Below are positions 9,227 to 16,879 of a stretch of 35,341 nucleotides of DNA, piece by piece. Below the pieces are notes generated by a model. The model worked only from the letters and a program-made list of their open reading frames with translations, was not told the DNA's origin and did not search any database. The position numbers and the translations under genes are program-made. This stretch comes from Pseudomonadota bacterium. GTDB lineage: Bacteria; Pseudomonadota; Gammaproteobacteria; Pseudomonadales; Pseudomonadaceae. The first letter of the stretch is position 1, and every line of letters begins with the position of its first letter. The stretch spans positions 1 through 35,341 of the forward strand of contig JAEWGL010000134.1 of NCBI GenBank assembly GCA_023388335.1, in the 5' to 3' direction.

Positions 9227-9685
9227 TCAGGCCAACAGCGAAACCAGCGTTGGCGTGATCGCCCCCGGCGCCAATTCCAGCACCACCAGTGTCACCGGCA
9301 GCTTGAAGCGCCGCGGTCCAGCGCTGCCGGGGTTGAGAAACAACCGCTGCTCGCGCCACTCGGTCAGCGGCTTGTGCGAATGGCCGGTGATCACCAGGTT
9401 GACCTGCTCATCGAGCAGTGCCGGTACATCAGCGATGTCATGCACCAGCAGTACCTGCCAGCCGGCCAGCTTGAATCGCAGGTGATCGGCAATCTCCGCG
9501 GCCCATGGCGCGTTCAGGTCGTTGTTGCCGCGAACTACCTGCACTGGGGCGATGGCAGCCAGCTGCGCGAGGATCTCGGGCTTGCCGATGTCGCCCGCAT
9601 GGATGATCCGCTCGCAACCCGCAAGCGCCGTCAGGGCTTGCGGGCGCAGCAGGCCGTGGGTATCGGAGATCACGCCGACTTTCAT
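9227..9685 (-). CDS. Metallophosphoesterase, YfcE/MJ0936 type
   Basis: A compact 152-residue phosphoesterase with all calcineurin-like metal motifs in order: 'ISDTHG' (D8, H10), 'HAGDIG', 'VRGNNDL', 'LVHD' and 'TGHSHKP', then 'LNPGSAGPRR'. The family hydrolyses phosphodiesters such as bis-p-nitrophenyl phosphate in vitro with Mn or similar metals; physiological substrates are mostly unknown. It has no signal peptide and is cytoplasmic. It lies 74 bp upstream of the nuclease gene on the same strand and could be cotranscribed, but the functions are not obviously linked. Confidence 0.9.
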   Translation of the reverse strand: MKVGVISDTHGLLRPQALTALAGCERIIHAGDIGKPEILAQLAAIAPVQVVRGNNDLNAPWAAEIADHLRFKLAGWQVLLVHDIADVPALLDEQVNLVITGHSHKPLTEWREQRLFLNPGSAGPRRFKLPVTLVVLELAPGAITPTLVSLLA

Positions 9686-9731
9686 GGGAAATACCTAAAG
9701 GACGGGGGACCAACACTACCTGAATTGCGGG

Positions 9732-9777
9732 TTACGGCCGCTTCGCGCCCGATCGCGGGGCAAGCCCGCTCTTACAG
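9732..9777. repeat. REP element, single copy
   Basis: A 46-bp stretch containing 'CCGCTTCGCGCCCGATCG' followed by 'CGGGGCAAGCCCGCTC'. It closely matches the two inverted copies near 15.6 kb and lies in the same orientation as the second of them. Such palindromic units are dispersed in Pseudomonas putida-type genomes between genes. It sits downstream of the VOC gene and upstream of the phosphoesterase start. Confidence 0.8.
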
Positions 9778-9784
9778 TTTTCAG

Positions 9785-9799
9785 CGTCGCTGCGCGACG
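9785..9799 (-). terminator. Stem-loop after the VOC gene
   Basis: 'CGTCGC' and 'GCGACG' form a perfect 6-bp stem with a 3-base loop, 11 bp beyond the stop of the VOC gene. There is no clear T-run after it on the minus strand, so termination is only possible, not shown. Confidence 0.3.
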
Positions 9800-9810
9800 T
9801 GCGAACCCGT

Positions 9811-10206
9811 TCAGCGGTGCAGGTGTTTCTGCGCGATCTGGATGAGGTTGCCGCAGGTGTCGTCGAACACGGCGACCGTGAGCGGGCCTTGTTCGGTCGG
9901 CGGCTGGGTGAAGCGCACGCCGGCGGCGCAGAGCCGCTCGTACTCGGCGTGCACATCCCTGACGCCGAAGGAGGTATAGGGGATGCCGTCGTTTTTGAGG
10001 GCAGTCTTGAAAGCTTTCGCGGCGGGATAGCCGTCAGGCTCCAGGAGCAGTTGGACGCCATCGGGGTCGGCGGATGAGGTAAGGGTCAGCCAGCGGTGCT
10101 GACCCATCGGGATGTCGTCTTTGAGGTCGAAGCCCAGCACGTAGCGGTAAAAGGACAGGGCCTTCGCCTGGTCGTCGACCATTACACTCGTCAGAACGAT
10201 CTTCAT
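9811..10206 (-). CDS. VOC-family (glyoxalase/bleomycin-resistance-like) protein
   Basis: A 131-residue protein of two beta-alpha-beta-beta-beta halves: 'VMVDDQAKALSFYRYVLGF...WLTLTSSADPDGVQLLLEP' and 'SFGVRDVHAEYERLCAAGVRFT...VAVFDDTCGNLIQIAQ'. The pattern is typical of small VOC proteins annotated as glyoxalase or extradiol-dioxygenase-like. The reaction cannot be inferred. The start at 10206 is supported by GGAGA eight to twelve bases upstream. It is preferred over an upstream ATG because the family fold begins at 'MKIVLTSVMVDD'. Confidence 0.85.
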   Translation of the reverse strand: MKIVLTSVMVDDQAKALSFYRYVLGFDLKDDIPMGQHRWLTLTSSADPDGVQLLLEPDGYPAAKAFKTALKNDGIPYTSFGVRDVHAEYERLCAAGVRFTQPPTEQGPLTVAVFDDTCGNLIQIAQKHLHR

Positions 10207-10316
10207 CGTGTCTCTTCTCCATGCTCGGACAAGTAGAGCGTAGTTCAACACCGGGCGCCTGGGTACGAAGCATCAGCCGCTCGGCTATCAATCAACCCCG
10301 CGCCAGGGCGCCGCCC

Positions 10317-11090
10317 TCAGGCCGCCCGCTCCAGCGCCCCCAGCAGGTCGACGAACTGCAGCGACAGCTTGTGCCGTGGCGCCAGGTGCACCAGCGGCAC
10401 CGACGCCTGGTGGGATTCACGCATCTTCACCGAGCTGCTGAGGTAGACCGGCAGCACCGGCAGGCCTGCGCCAAGCAGTTCATCGACCATTATCCGGTGC
10501 AGGCTGGTACGGCTTGCGAACTGGTTGATCACCACGCCCTCGACCTGGAGGGATTCATTGTGGTCCAGGCGCAGGTCTTCCACCTGGGCGAGCACACTGA
10601 GCAGCGCCTGGCGCGAGAAGCTGTCGCAGTCGAACGGGATCAGCAGGCGCTCGGCGGCGACCAGTGCGCTGAAGGTATAGAAGTTCAGCGCGGGCGGGGT
10701 GTCGATGTAGATGCGCTCGTAGTCCTCGGACAACTCCACCAGCAGCTTGCGCAGCTTGTTGATCTTGAACTTGCTCTGGAGTTTGGATTGCAGGTCGGCC
10801 AGTTCCGGACTGGCCGTAACCAGGTCGAGGTTGGCGTAGCGGGTGGCGGTGATGACCACGCGATTGCGCTTGCCGGCAGCGTTGCTGGAGAGGGTCTGCT
10901 TGAAGAAGTCGGCGATGCCGGTGGGAATGTCGTCGTTGGCAAGGCCGGTAAGGTACAGCGTCGAATTGGCCTGGGGGTCGAGATCAACCAGCAACGTCCG
11001 ATAGCCTTCGGCGGCACTGACCGCGGCAAGGTTGCAGGCGATGCTGGACTTGCCAACCCCTCCCTTCTGATTGAATACGACACGACGCAT
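10317..11090 (-). CDS. Orphan ParA-family ATPase
   Basis: A 257-residue P-loop ATPase. The deviant Walker A 'KGGVGKS' (residues 9-15) follows 'MRRVVFNQ', with A' 'LLVDLDPQANST' and Walker B-like 'IYIDTPPALNF'. ParA/Soj proteins position DNA or protein complexes using ATP-dependent DNA binding. No parB or parS-like neighbour is present, so this is an orphan member. Such orphans are common in Pseudomonas chromosomes, and their cargo is often unknown. ATG at 11090 is chosen over 11102: the upstream codon has AAGG directly abutting it, leaving no spacer. The gene is divergent from the gluconate dehydrogenase operon. Confidence 0.88.
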   Translation of the reverse strand: MRRVVFNQKGGVGKSSIACNLAAVSAAEGYRTLLVDLDPQANSTLYLTGLANDDIPTGIADFFKQTLSSNAAGKRNRVVITATRYANLDLVTASPELADLQSKLQSKFKINKLRKLLVELSEDYERIYIDTPPALNFYTFSALVAAERLLIPFDCDSFSRQALLSVLAQVEDLRLDHNESLQVEGVVINQFASRTSLHRIMVDELLGAGLPVLPVYLSSSVKMRESHQASVPLVHLAPRHKLSLQFVDLLGALERAA

Positions 11091-11159
11091 GAGACGCTTC
11101 ATCCTTGTAGATGGCCAGTCGGCCGGGGAAACAGATGCCAGGGTGGGGTCAATCGTATG

Positions 11160-11281
11160 ACTGTAAAGTTACAGTTTGAAGACATGAGGCCTGGCGGAAG
11201 CTCCGCTCACTTGCCTGCGACAATCGTTACCTTGACAATATTTAGGTAACTAAGTGTCACATCTGAAAACAAAACTGTTAC
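11160..11281. promoter_or_regulatory. Cluster of GTTAC-containing dyads between parA-like gene and gluconate dehydrogenase operon
   Basis: Within the 493-bp divergent gap there are two dyads: ACTGTAA-AG-TTACAGT at 11160-11175 (perfect) and GTTACC-N13-GGTAAC at 11226-11250. A further GTTAC lies at 11277-11281. A TTGACA hexamer (11232-11237) falls inside the second dyad, so a repressor bound there could block a promoter. No convincing -10 was found at 16-18 bp. The rest of the gap (11282-11583) shows no gene or clear motif. The operator role is inference. Confidence 0.4.
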
Positions 11282-11583
11282 GATTCATTTCCCGTGGTGA
11301 GCAGACGACACGCAGTGTCGCGCCCTCCAAACAGAGCTGGATAACCAGCCACCTCGATGCAGACCAATCACAAGTAGAGCAGCCAGGAAGGCTTGCCAGC
11401 CCTGTTCCGGATCGTGCGCCTCGATCCCGCGCCATATTGTCGTCGACCGCTGCCCACAAGCGTCCGGAACTTTGCACCGATTCTTTGCCCCCCTGAGACA
11501 GGGCATTGTCGGCTGCCGCCAGGGTTTGCATGGGTGCCTTGCATCACCCGGGTTTTCTGTGAGCAGTCATAGGTGACCTTTAC

Positions 11584-12303
11584 ATGTTGTTGTCCAAGCC
11601 AACGTCCCGAAGGAAGTTCCTGCTTTCTTCGTTGATCGCCTTGCCCGCGCTGGGCGTGACCATGAAGGGCCTGAGCGCGGCGGTCGCTGCCGAAATGGTG
11701 GCCCCGAGTCTTGAATCCTATTCGCCGACTTTTTTCACCCCCATCGAATGGCCGTTCATCATGGCCGCCTGCGACCGCCTGATCCCCTCCGAGGGGCGCG
11801 GTCCCGGTGCGCTGGAAACCAACGTGCCGATCTTCCTCGACCAGCAGCTGGCCAGCGACCTGGGCAGCGAGATCTACCTGGAAGGCCCGTTCGAGGTCAA
11901 CGCCCCCGCAACCATGGGCTACCAGCTGCCGTACCTGCCCCAGCAGATCTACCGCAAGGGCATTGCCGCGGTCGAGGCCTGGTGCCAGGCCACCCACGGT
12001 CAGCGCTTCGCTTTGCTCGATGCCGCCACGCAGGATGCCGTGCTGAAGAAAGTCCAGGCCGGTGAAGTGGATTTCGCCCCATTCGGCGAAGACATCCTCA
12101 AGTCCCCGCACTTTTTCACCGAGCTGCTGAACCACACGCGGCAGGGCTACCTGGCCGACCCGATCTACGGCGGCAACAAGGGCATGAAGGCGTGGATCGC
12201 CATCGGCTTCCCAGGCGCGCGTGCCAGCTACCTGGAATGGGTCGCCCAGCACAACGTCCAGTACCCCCTCGGGCCGGTCAGCCTCAGCGGCGATCGCGGC
12301 TGA
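11584..12303 (+). CDS. Gluconate 2-dehydrogenase subunit 3 family protein (small, Tat-exported subunit)
   Basis: A 239-residue protein. The N-terminus 'TSRRKFLLSSLIALPALG' is a twin-arginine signal (R9, R10), expected to carry the folded enzyme complex to the periplasm. The mature part matches the small gamma-subunit type, with 'FITMAACDRLIPSEGRGPGA'-like and 'EPLLNHTRQGYLADPIYGGN'-like segments. In this three-subunit flavoprotein/cytochrome family the small subunit acts as export chaperone and partner of the flavin subunit, which lacks its own signal. AGGTGA precedes the ATG. It is first in a three-gene operon with spacings of 27 bp and then a near overlap. The enzyme would oxidise gluconate, or a related aldonate or polyol, at the cytoplasmic membrane. 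Confidence 0.87.
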   Translation: MLLSKPTSRRKFLLSSLIALPALGVTMKGLSAAVAAEMVAPSLESYSPTFFTPIEWPFIMAACDRLIPSEGRGPGALETNVPIFLDQQLASDLGSEIYLEGPFEVNAPATMGYQLPYLPQQIYRKGIAAVEAWCQATHGQRFALLDAATQDAVLKKVQAGEVDFAPFGEDILKSPHFFTELLNHTRQGYLADPIYGGNKGMKAWIAIGFPGARASYLEWVAQHNVQYPLGPVSLSGDRG

Positions 12304-12330
12304 CCCCTTCGCTAGAGCACAAGGTTTCTT

Positions 12331-14100
12331 ATGTCGAACATTACCAATGACGAAGTCGATGTCGTTGTCGTCGGCCTGGGTTGGGCCGGCTCGCTGATGA
12401 GCATCGAACTTGCCCAGGCGGGCCTGAAGGTCCGCGCCCTGGAGCGCGGTGAAGACCGCGGCAATGCTGACTTCGCCTACCCAAAGCCTGCTGACCAGTA
12501 TGCCTACGGCGTGCGCAACAAGATCATGGTCACCCCCAAGGACGGCGCCCTGACCGTGCGCCACAACATGCGCCAGACGGCCTTGCCGACTCGCCAGTGG
12601 GGCGCCTTCGTGCCCGGTACCGGCGTCGGTGGCTCCGGCCTGCACTGGACCGGCGTGCTGATCCGCCCGACGCCGACCGATATCAAGCTCAAGACCTACG
12701 CCGACCAGGCCTACACCCGTGGTCAGCTGGAAGAGGGCATGCAGATCGGCGACTACCCCTTCACCTGGGATGAAATCGAGCCGTACCTGGACAAGTTCGA
12801 CAAGATCTGCGGGCTGTCCGGCAACACCGGCAACCTGCAAGGCCGCATCATCGAAGGCGGTGACCCGTTCGAGGGGCCACGTTCGAGCCCGTTCCCGCTG
12901 CCAGCGCTGGAAGACACCCTGAACAACACGATGTTCGCCGACGCCGCGCGCAAGCTCGGCTACCACCCGTTCCCGAACCCATCGGCCAACGTCTCGCGGG
13001 CCTGGAAGAACCCCTACGGCAACCAGATCGCGCCGTGCAACTACTGCGGCTACTGCAGCAAGTACCCGTGCCTGAACTACTCCAAGGCCTCGCCGCAGAC
13101 CGCGGTGATGGACGCGCTCAAGCGCATGGACAACTTCGACTACCGCGTCAACGCCAACGTGCTGCGCGTCGAGCTGCACCCGGACGGCAAGACCGCCAAG
13201 GGCGTCACCTACGCCGACGCACAGGGCAACCTGGTGTTCCAGCCGGCCAAGATCGTCGTGCTGGCGGGCTTCCAGTTCGTCAACGTGCGCCTGATGCTGT
13301 TGTCGGGCATCGGCAAGCCGTATGACCCACTGACCGGCAAGGGCACCATCGGGCGTAACTACGCCTTCCTCAGCGTCGGCGGCAACACGCTGTTCTTCAA
13401 GGACAAGCAGTTCAACCCATTCGCCACCGCTGGCGCTACCGGGCAAATGTTCAACGACATCTCGCCGGGCAACTTCGACGGTCCGGCCCTGGGCGTCATC
13501 GGCGGAGCCAAGATCCACAGCTCCCAGGCCACCGGCACGCCGATCGGTACCTCACTGCCGGCAGGCACCCCAGAATGGGGCCAGGGCTGGAAAGAGGGCA
13601 TGCAGGACTGGTACGGCCACTCGATGAAGATCAGCATCTCCACCGGCTGCATGTCGTACCGCGACCACTACGTGGACCTTGATCCGACCTACAAGGACCC
13701 ATGGGGCCAGCCGCTGCTGCGCATCACCTTCGACTGGAGACAGAACGAACTGCGCCTGCAGCAGCACCTGCGCAAGATCGTCATGGACATCACCCAGGAG
13801 CTCGGCCCGGACAGCTACGCCGAGAGCTTCCTGTCGATGGACTCGCACTGGGACATCACCAAGTACGTCTCTACCCACAACGTGGGGGGCGCGATCATGG
13901 GTGATTCGCCCGAAACCAGCGCGCTGAACCGCTACCTGCAGAGCTGGGACGTGCACAACGTGTTCGTGCCGGGAGGCAACGCCTTCCCACAGAACTTCCA
14001 GGCCAACCCGACCGCGCTGATCGGCGCGCTGACGCTGTTCTCGGCCCAGGCCATCAAGGAGCAGTACCTGAAGAATCCTGGTCCGCTGGTGCAGGCATGA
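12331..14100 (+). CDS. GMC-family FAD oxidoreductase, gluconate 2-dehydrogenase large subunit
   Basis: A 589-residue flavoprotein. The FAD motif 'VVGLGWAGS' is at residues 13-21. The GMC catalytic pair is H516 in 'STHNVGG' and N559 in 'FQANPTA'. A cysteine cluster C236-x2-C239-x2-C242-x4-C247 lies in the middle; related FAD-dependent glucose dehydrogenases use such cysteines for a 3Fe-4S cluster, so electrons may pass flavin to Fe-S to haem. It has no signal peptide, which fits hitch-hiking export with the Tat-bearing small subunit. By family, it oxidises gluconate to 2-ketogluconate in the periplasm. Sorbitol or other polyols are alternatives. AAGGT lies seven bases before ATG. Its stop overlaps the region of the cytochrome ribosome site. 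Confidence 0.9.
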   Translation: MSNITNDEVDVVVVGLGWAGSLMSIELAQAGLKVRALERGEDRGNADFAYPKPADQYAYGVRNKIMVTPKDGALTVRHNMRQTALPTRQWGAFVPGTGVGGSGLHWTGVLIRPTPTDIKLKTYADQAYTRGQLEEGMQIGDYPFTWDEIEPYLDKFDKICGLSGNTGNLQGRIIEGGDPFEGPRSSPFPLPALEDTLNNTMFADAARKLGYHPFPNPSANVSRAWKNPYGNQIAPCNYCGYCSKYPCLNYSKASPQTAVMDALKRMDNFDYRVNANVLRVELHPDGKTAKGVTYADAQGNLVFQPAKIVVLAGFQFVNVRLMLLSGIGKPYDPLTGKGTIGRNYAFLSVGGNTLFFKDKQFNPFATAGATGQMFNDISPGNFDGPALGVIGGAKIHSSQATGTPIGTSLPAGTPEWGQGWKEGMQDWYGHSMKISISTGCMSYRDHYVDLDPTYKDPWGQPLLRITFDWRQNELRLQQHLRKIVMDITQELGPDSYAESFLSMDSHWDITKYVSTHNVGGAIMGDSPETSALNRYLQSWDVHNVFVPGGNAFPQNFQANPTALIGALTLFSAQAIKEQYLKNPGPLVQA

Positions 14101-14111
14101 GGAGCGAGCAG

Positions 14112-15485
14112 ATGAAAACCAGACCCCGTTCCCTGCTGTTGATCCTGCTGCTGGTCGGCGTGGTGGTGGCCTTGCTGGCCTGGGCGTTGAGCTTCGTCCT
14201 CAACCGCTCGGGCGATGCCGCGGCGCAGATGACCCAGGCCGTCACCCCCGAGCTGGTCAGCAAAGGCGAGTACTTGGCCCGCGCCGGTGACTGCGTGGCC
14301 TGCCATACCGGTCATGATGGCGGCAAGCCGTTCGCCGGCGGGCTGGGCATCGCCTCGCCGATCGGCACCATCTACTCCACCAACATCACGCCCGATGCCA
14401 AGACCGGTATCGGCCAATGGAGCTATGGCGAGTTCGAGCGCGCCATGCGCCGCGGTATCGCCCACGATGGCAGCGCGCTGTACCCGGCGATGCCATACCC
14501 GTCCTACGCCAAGGTCACCGACGCCGACCTCGAGGCGCTCTACGCCTACTTCATGAAGGGCGTGGCGCCGGTCGAGCAGGCCAACAAGGCCAACGACATC
14601 CCGTGGCCGTTGTCGATCCGCTGGCCGCTGGCCTACTGGCGCAGCCTGTTCTCGCCGCTGCCCGAGCCCAGTGCTGTCGCAGCCAAGGCTGTTACTACCG
14701 ACGCCCACGCGCGGCTCGCCCGTGGTGCCTACCTGGTGCAAGGCCTTGGTCACTGTGGTTCCTGCCATACCCCACGTGCCCTGACCATGCAGGAGGAGGG
14801 GCTCGACGAGCAGGCCAAAGGCTACCTGACCGGTGCCGAGCTCAACGGCTGGGCAGTGCCTGCACTGCGCGGGATGCCGCACTGGTCCGAAGAGCAGATC
14901 GTCGAGTACCTGGGCAGTGGCCGTAACAGTGTCGCCTCGGTCGCCGGCGAGATGAGGGACGTGGTCGCCAACAGCACCTCGCACATGTCCGATGCGGACC
15001 TGCAGGCAATGGCCGTCTACCTCAAATCCCTGGCGGCGGACGGCCAGGCGGGGCATCAGCATCAGCCCCCGCGCAGTGAAACGACTACCCGCAAGCTCAC
15101 GGCCGCCAAGGACCTGACCCTGGGCGAACGGCTGTACCTGGACAACTGTGGCGCCTGTCACTTTGTCGCCGGGCAGGGCGCCTCACGGGTGTTCCCGCGC
15201 CTGGACGGTGCGTCGATCGTCAATGCCGACAACCCGACCGCGCTGGTCCACGTGATCCTCGCGGGCGCCCAGACGCCGTCGACCGAGCGCTCGCCTTCGG
15301 TGCTGCCGATGCCTGGCTTTGCCGAACGGCTGGACGATGCCGAGGTCGCGGAACTGGCCAGCTTCCTGCGCCAGGGCTGGTCGAACGCGGCGCCTGCGGT
15401 CTCGCCCGAGCTGGTGCGTACTGTTCGCGCGGCCGTCGGAAAAGGTCAGGTTGGCGAGAAGGCGTTGAAGCCGAACGACGACTGA
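14112..15485 (+). CDS. Tri-haem cytochrome c subunit of the gluconate 2-dehydrogenase
   Basis: A 457-residue protein. An N-terminal hydrophobic anchor (about residues 5-30) is followed by three cytochrome c domains with CXXCH at C61 ('CVACH'), C215 ('CGSCH') and C346 ('CGACH'). It transfers electrons from the flavin subunit to ubiquinone or the respiratory chain in the inner membrane, as known for alcohol and gluconate dehydrogenases of this type. ATG at 14112 is chosen because AGGAG at 14100-14104 is seven bases away. An ATG at 14097 overlaps the preceding stop but has no ribosome site of its own. A stem-loop follows the stop. Confidence 0.92.
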   Translation: MKTRPRSLLLILLLVGVVVALLAWALSFVLNRSGDAAAQMTQAVTPELVSKGEYLARAGDCVACHTGHDGGKPFAGGLGIASPIGTIYSTNITPDAKTGIGQWSYGEFERAMRRGIAHDGSALYPAMPYPSYAKVTDADLEALYAYFMKGVAPVEQANKANDIPWPLSIRWPLAYWRSLFSPLPEPSAVAAKAVTTDAHARLARGAYLVQGLGHCGSCHTPRALTMQEEGLDEQAKGYLTGAELNGWAVPALRGMPHWSEEQIVEYLGSGRNSVASVAGEMRDVVANSTSHMSDADLQAMAVYLKSLAADGQAGHQHQPPRSETTTRKLTAAKDLTLGERLYLDNCGACHFVAGQGASRVFPRLDGASIVNADNPTALVHVILAGAQTPSTERSPSVLPMPGFAERLDDAEVAELASFLRQGWSNAAPAVSPELVRTVRAAVGKGQVGEKALKPNDD

Positions 15486-15506
15486 TGGCCTGGGGCTGAT
15501 TGCGTC

Positions 15507-15534
15507 CTGCCTGGCCTTTCTAATGGCCAGGCAG
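15507..15534 (+). terminator. Stem-loop at the end of the gluconate dehydrogenase operon
   Basis: CTGCCTGGCC and GGCCAGGCAG form a perfect 10-bp stem with an 8-base loop (TTTCTAAT), 21 bp after the stop. The position suits a transcript end. No T-run follows the stem, so intrinsic termination may be weak or the hairpin may mainly protect the 3' end. Confidence 0.5.
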
Positions 15535-15590
15535 GGCCGTGATCATTGCGCTCTGCAATCCCGCGAAACCCGCGTTCAACACTTTCCCTG

Positions 15591-15722
15591 TGTAGGAGCG
15601 GGCTTGCCCCGCGATCGAGCGCGAAGCGGTCGTAAATCCTGCGCATGCGTTTTTTCTGACGCACCACGAATGCAGGCTTACGACCGCTTCGCGCTTGATC
15701 GCGGGGCAAGCCCGCTCCTACA
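15591..15722. repeat. Pair of inverted REP elements (BIME-like)
   Basis: Two 46-bp copies, 15591-15636 and 15677-15722, are reverse complements with only about two mismatches, separated by 40 bp. Each carries 'GAGCGGGCTTGCCCCGCGATCG' or its complement in part. The pair could fold into one very long hairpin. It lies exactly between the convergent gluconate dehydrogenase operon and the operon ending with the RidA-family gene, where it could block read-through from both sides. In Pseudomonas such elements are spread by RAYT transposases; none is present here. Confidence 0.85.
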
Positions 15723-15736
15723 AGGCGTTTGCATGC

Positions 15737-16150
15737 CTAGATAGCGCTCATTTGGCGCTGCTGCTCAACCCCCGCATCCACCAGGCAGGCATAGACCACC
15801 AGCTCCACCAGCATCTCTTCGCGCGCCAGGCCGGCCACCACCACGGCTGCGCGGTTGGGGAAGGGCGCCTGGAAGTACTCGGCGTACACGGCGTTGACCG
15901 TGGCCAGGTAGCTGCGATCCGTGACGTAGATCAGCACCTGGGTGACGGCGTCCAGTGTGCTGCCCGCCGCCTCCAGGGTGTGGCGCAGGTTATCGAGGGT
16001 CTGGCGCGCCTGGGCCTCGATGCCACCCGCGACCACCTGACCTTGAGCATCAATGGGGATCTGCGCGGTGTACAGCGTGCCGTTGCCGACCACCGCCCAT
16101 TCCAGGGGCGCCTTGGCGGCGAACAGCTCAGTCTTGATAGCGTATTTCAT
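15737..16150 (-). CDS. RidA/YjgF-family (reactive imine deaminase-like) protein
   Basis: A 137-residue Rid-family protein, last gene of the six-gene operon. 'FPNRAAVVVAGLAREEMLVELVVYA' keeps the arginine equivalent to RidA Arg105, which binds the carboxylate of imine or enamine substrates. RidA proteins hydrolyse enamines and imines such as 2-aminoacrylate made by PLP or oxidative enzymes. Members inside catabolic operons often act on a pathway imine, so a C=N intermediate is a reasonable inference here. The in-frame extension upstream of 16150 overlaps the next gene and was rejected. The start 'MKYAIKTELF' is preceded by GGAAGCAACCC. Confidence 0.88.
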   Translation of the reverse strand: MKYAIKTELFAAKAPLEWAVVGNGTLYTAQIPIDAQGQVVAGGIEAQARQTLDNLRHTLEAAGSTLDAVTQVLIYVTDRSYLATVNAVYAEYFQAPFPNRAAVVVAGLAREEMLVELVVYACLVDAGVEQQRQMSAI

Positions 16151-16181
16151 GGGTTGCTTCCAGGGGGAACGGGAGGGTTTG

Positions 16182-16877
16182 TCAGTCGGCATCGCTACCG
16201 CCACCGGCTCCGCGTTGACGCGAGGCTTCGGTGCTTTCCACCAGGACGTGCTCGGCCAGCTGCCTGAGCCGCTGCCAGGTCCGTTCGCTGACGGTAAAGC
16301 CGTGCTCGAGCGTCGCATGTGCCGAGACGATGGTGACGGCCTGCGTGGCCGGGCGGCTGAACGCGACGGTGATGCTTTGCTCATTGCCTTGATCGGGCAC
16401 TGGCAGGGCTTGGACCTGCACATCCGGCCGGCTGCTACCCGCGGCGAAACAGGCGCTATGCGCCTGGCGGGCATCGCGCCAGCGTACCTGCACCTGCAGC
16501 CCCAGCTCGGCCGCGCGGCCCAGGTAGCCGAGCAGCAGCAGGCGATTGTGGCAGTCACGGATGCGCAAGATGGCCTGCCCCGTGTGCAGTGCCTTGCCCA
16601 GGGCCAGCTCGACCGCGGTGGCGGCGCAGCGCAGCACGCTCTGGCCTCTGGCGTCGATCACCAGCAGGGCACTGTCCTCGTAGCACAGGGCGAAGGGTTG
16701 GTCGGCTTCGTTGCCCAGATAGTCCAGGGCTTTTTCCAGCGCCCCGACACCGTCCAGGCCTTGCAGCTGCAGCCAGCCGACCAGGTCGGCGGCATCCTCG
16801 CAATCGCCGCTGGCAAAGCCCATGCCTTCGAAGGCCTTGCGGCACATCACTTGAATCTCGTTGAGGGATACGCGCAT
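16182..16877 (-). CDS. DUF3726-like protein
   Basis: A 231-residue soluble protein. The N-terminus 'MRVSLNEIQVMCRKAFEGMG' followed by 'DAADLVGWLQLQGLDGV' resembles the opening of DUF3726 proteins as I remember them ('SLNEI...A...G...W'). No catalytic motif is evident. The middle carries several cysteines and histidines ('IRDCHNRLL', 'AHSACFAAG'). It starts two bases after the stop of the 564-residue protein gene, so translation is almost certainly coupled and the two products may form a complex. The family has no assigned function that I know. Within this operon it may be a subunit or maturation factor of the catabolic enzyme. Confidence 0.65.
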   Translation of the reverse strand: MRVSLNEIQVMCRKAFEGMGFASGDCEDAADLVGWLQLQGLDGVGALEKALDYLGNEADQPFALCYEDSALLVIDARGQSVLRCAATAVELALGKALHTGQAILRIRDCHNRLLLLGYLGRAAELGLQVQVRWRDARQAHSACFAAGSSRPDVQVQALPVPDQGNEQSITVAFSRPATQAVTIVSAHATLEHGFTVSERTWQRLRQLAEHVLVESTEASRQRGAGGGSDAD

Positions 16878-16879
16878 GT

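Noticed and set aside
8187..9359. Longer endonuclease reading frame starting at 9359
   Set aside because: The first 69 codons overlap the phosphoesterase gene and are not signal-like, whereas 9152 begins a perfect Sec signal.
11368..13518. 716-residue minus-strand open frame opposite the gluconate dehydrogenase genes
   Set aside because: It is an antisense shadow produced by high GC at third positions. The plus-strand products have complete family motifs.
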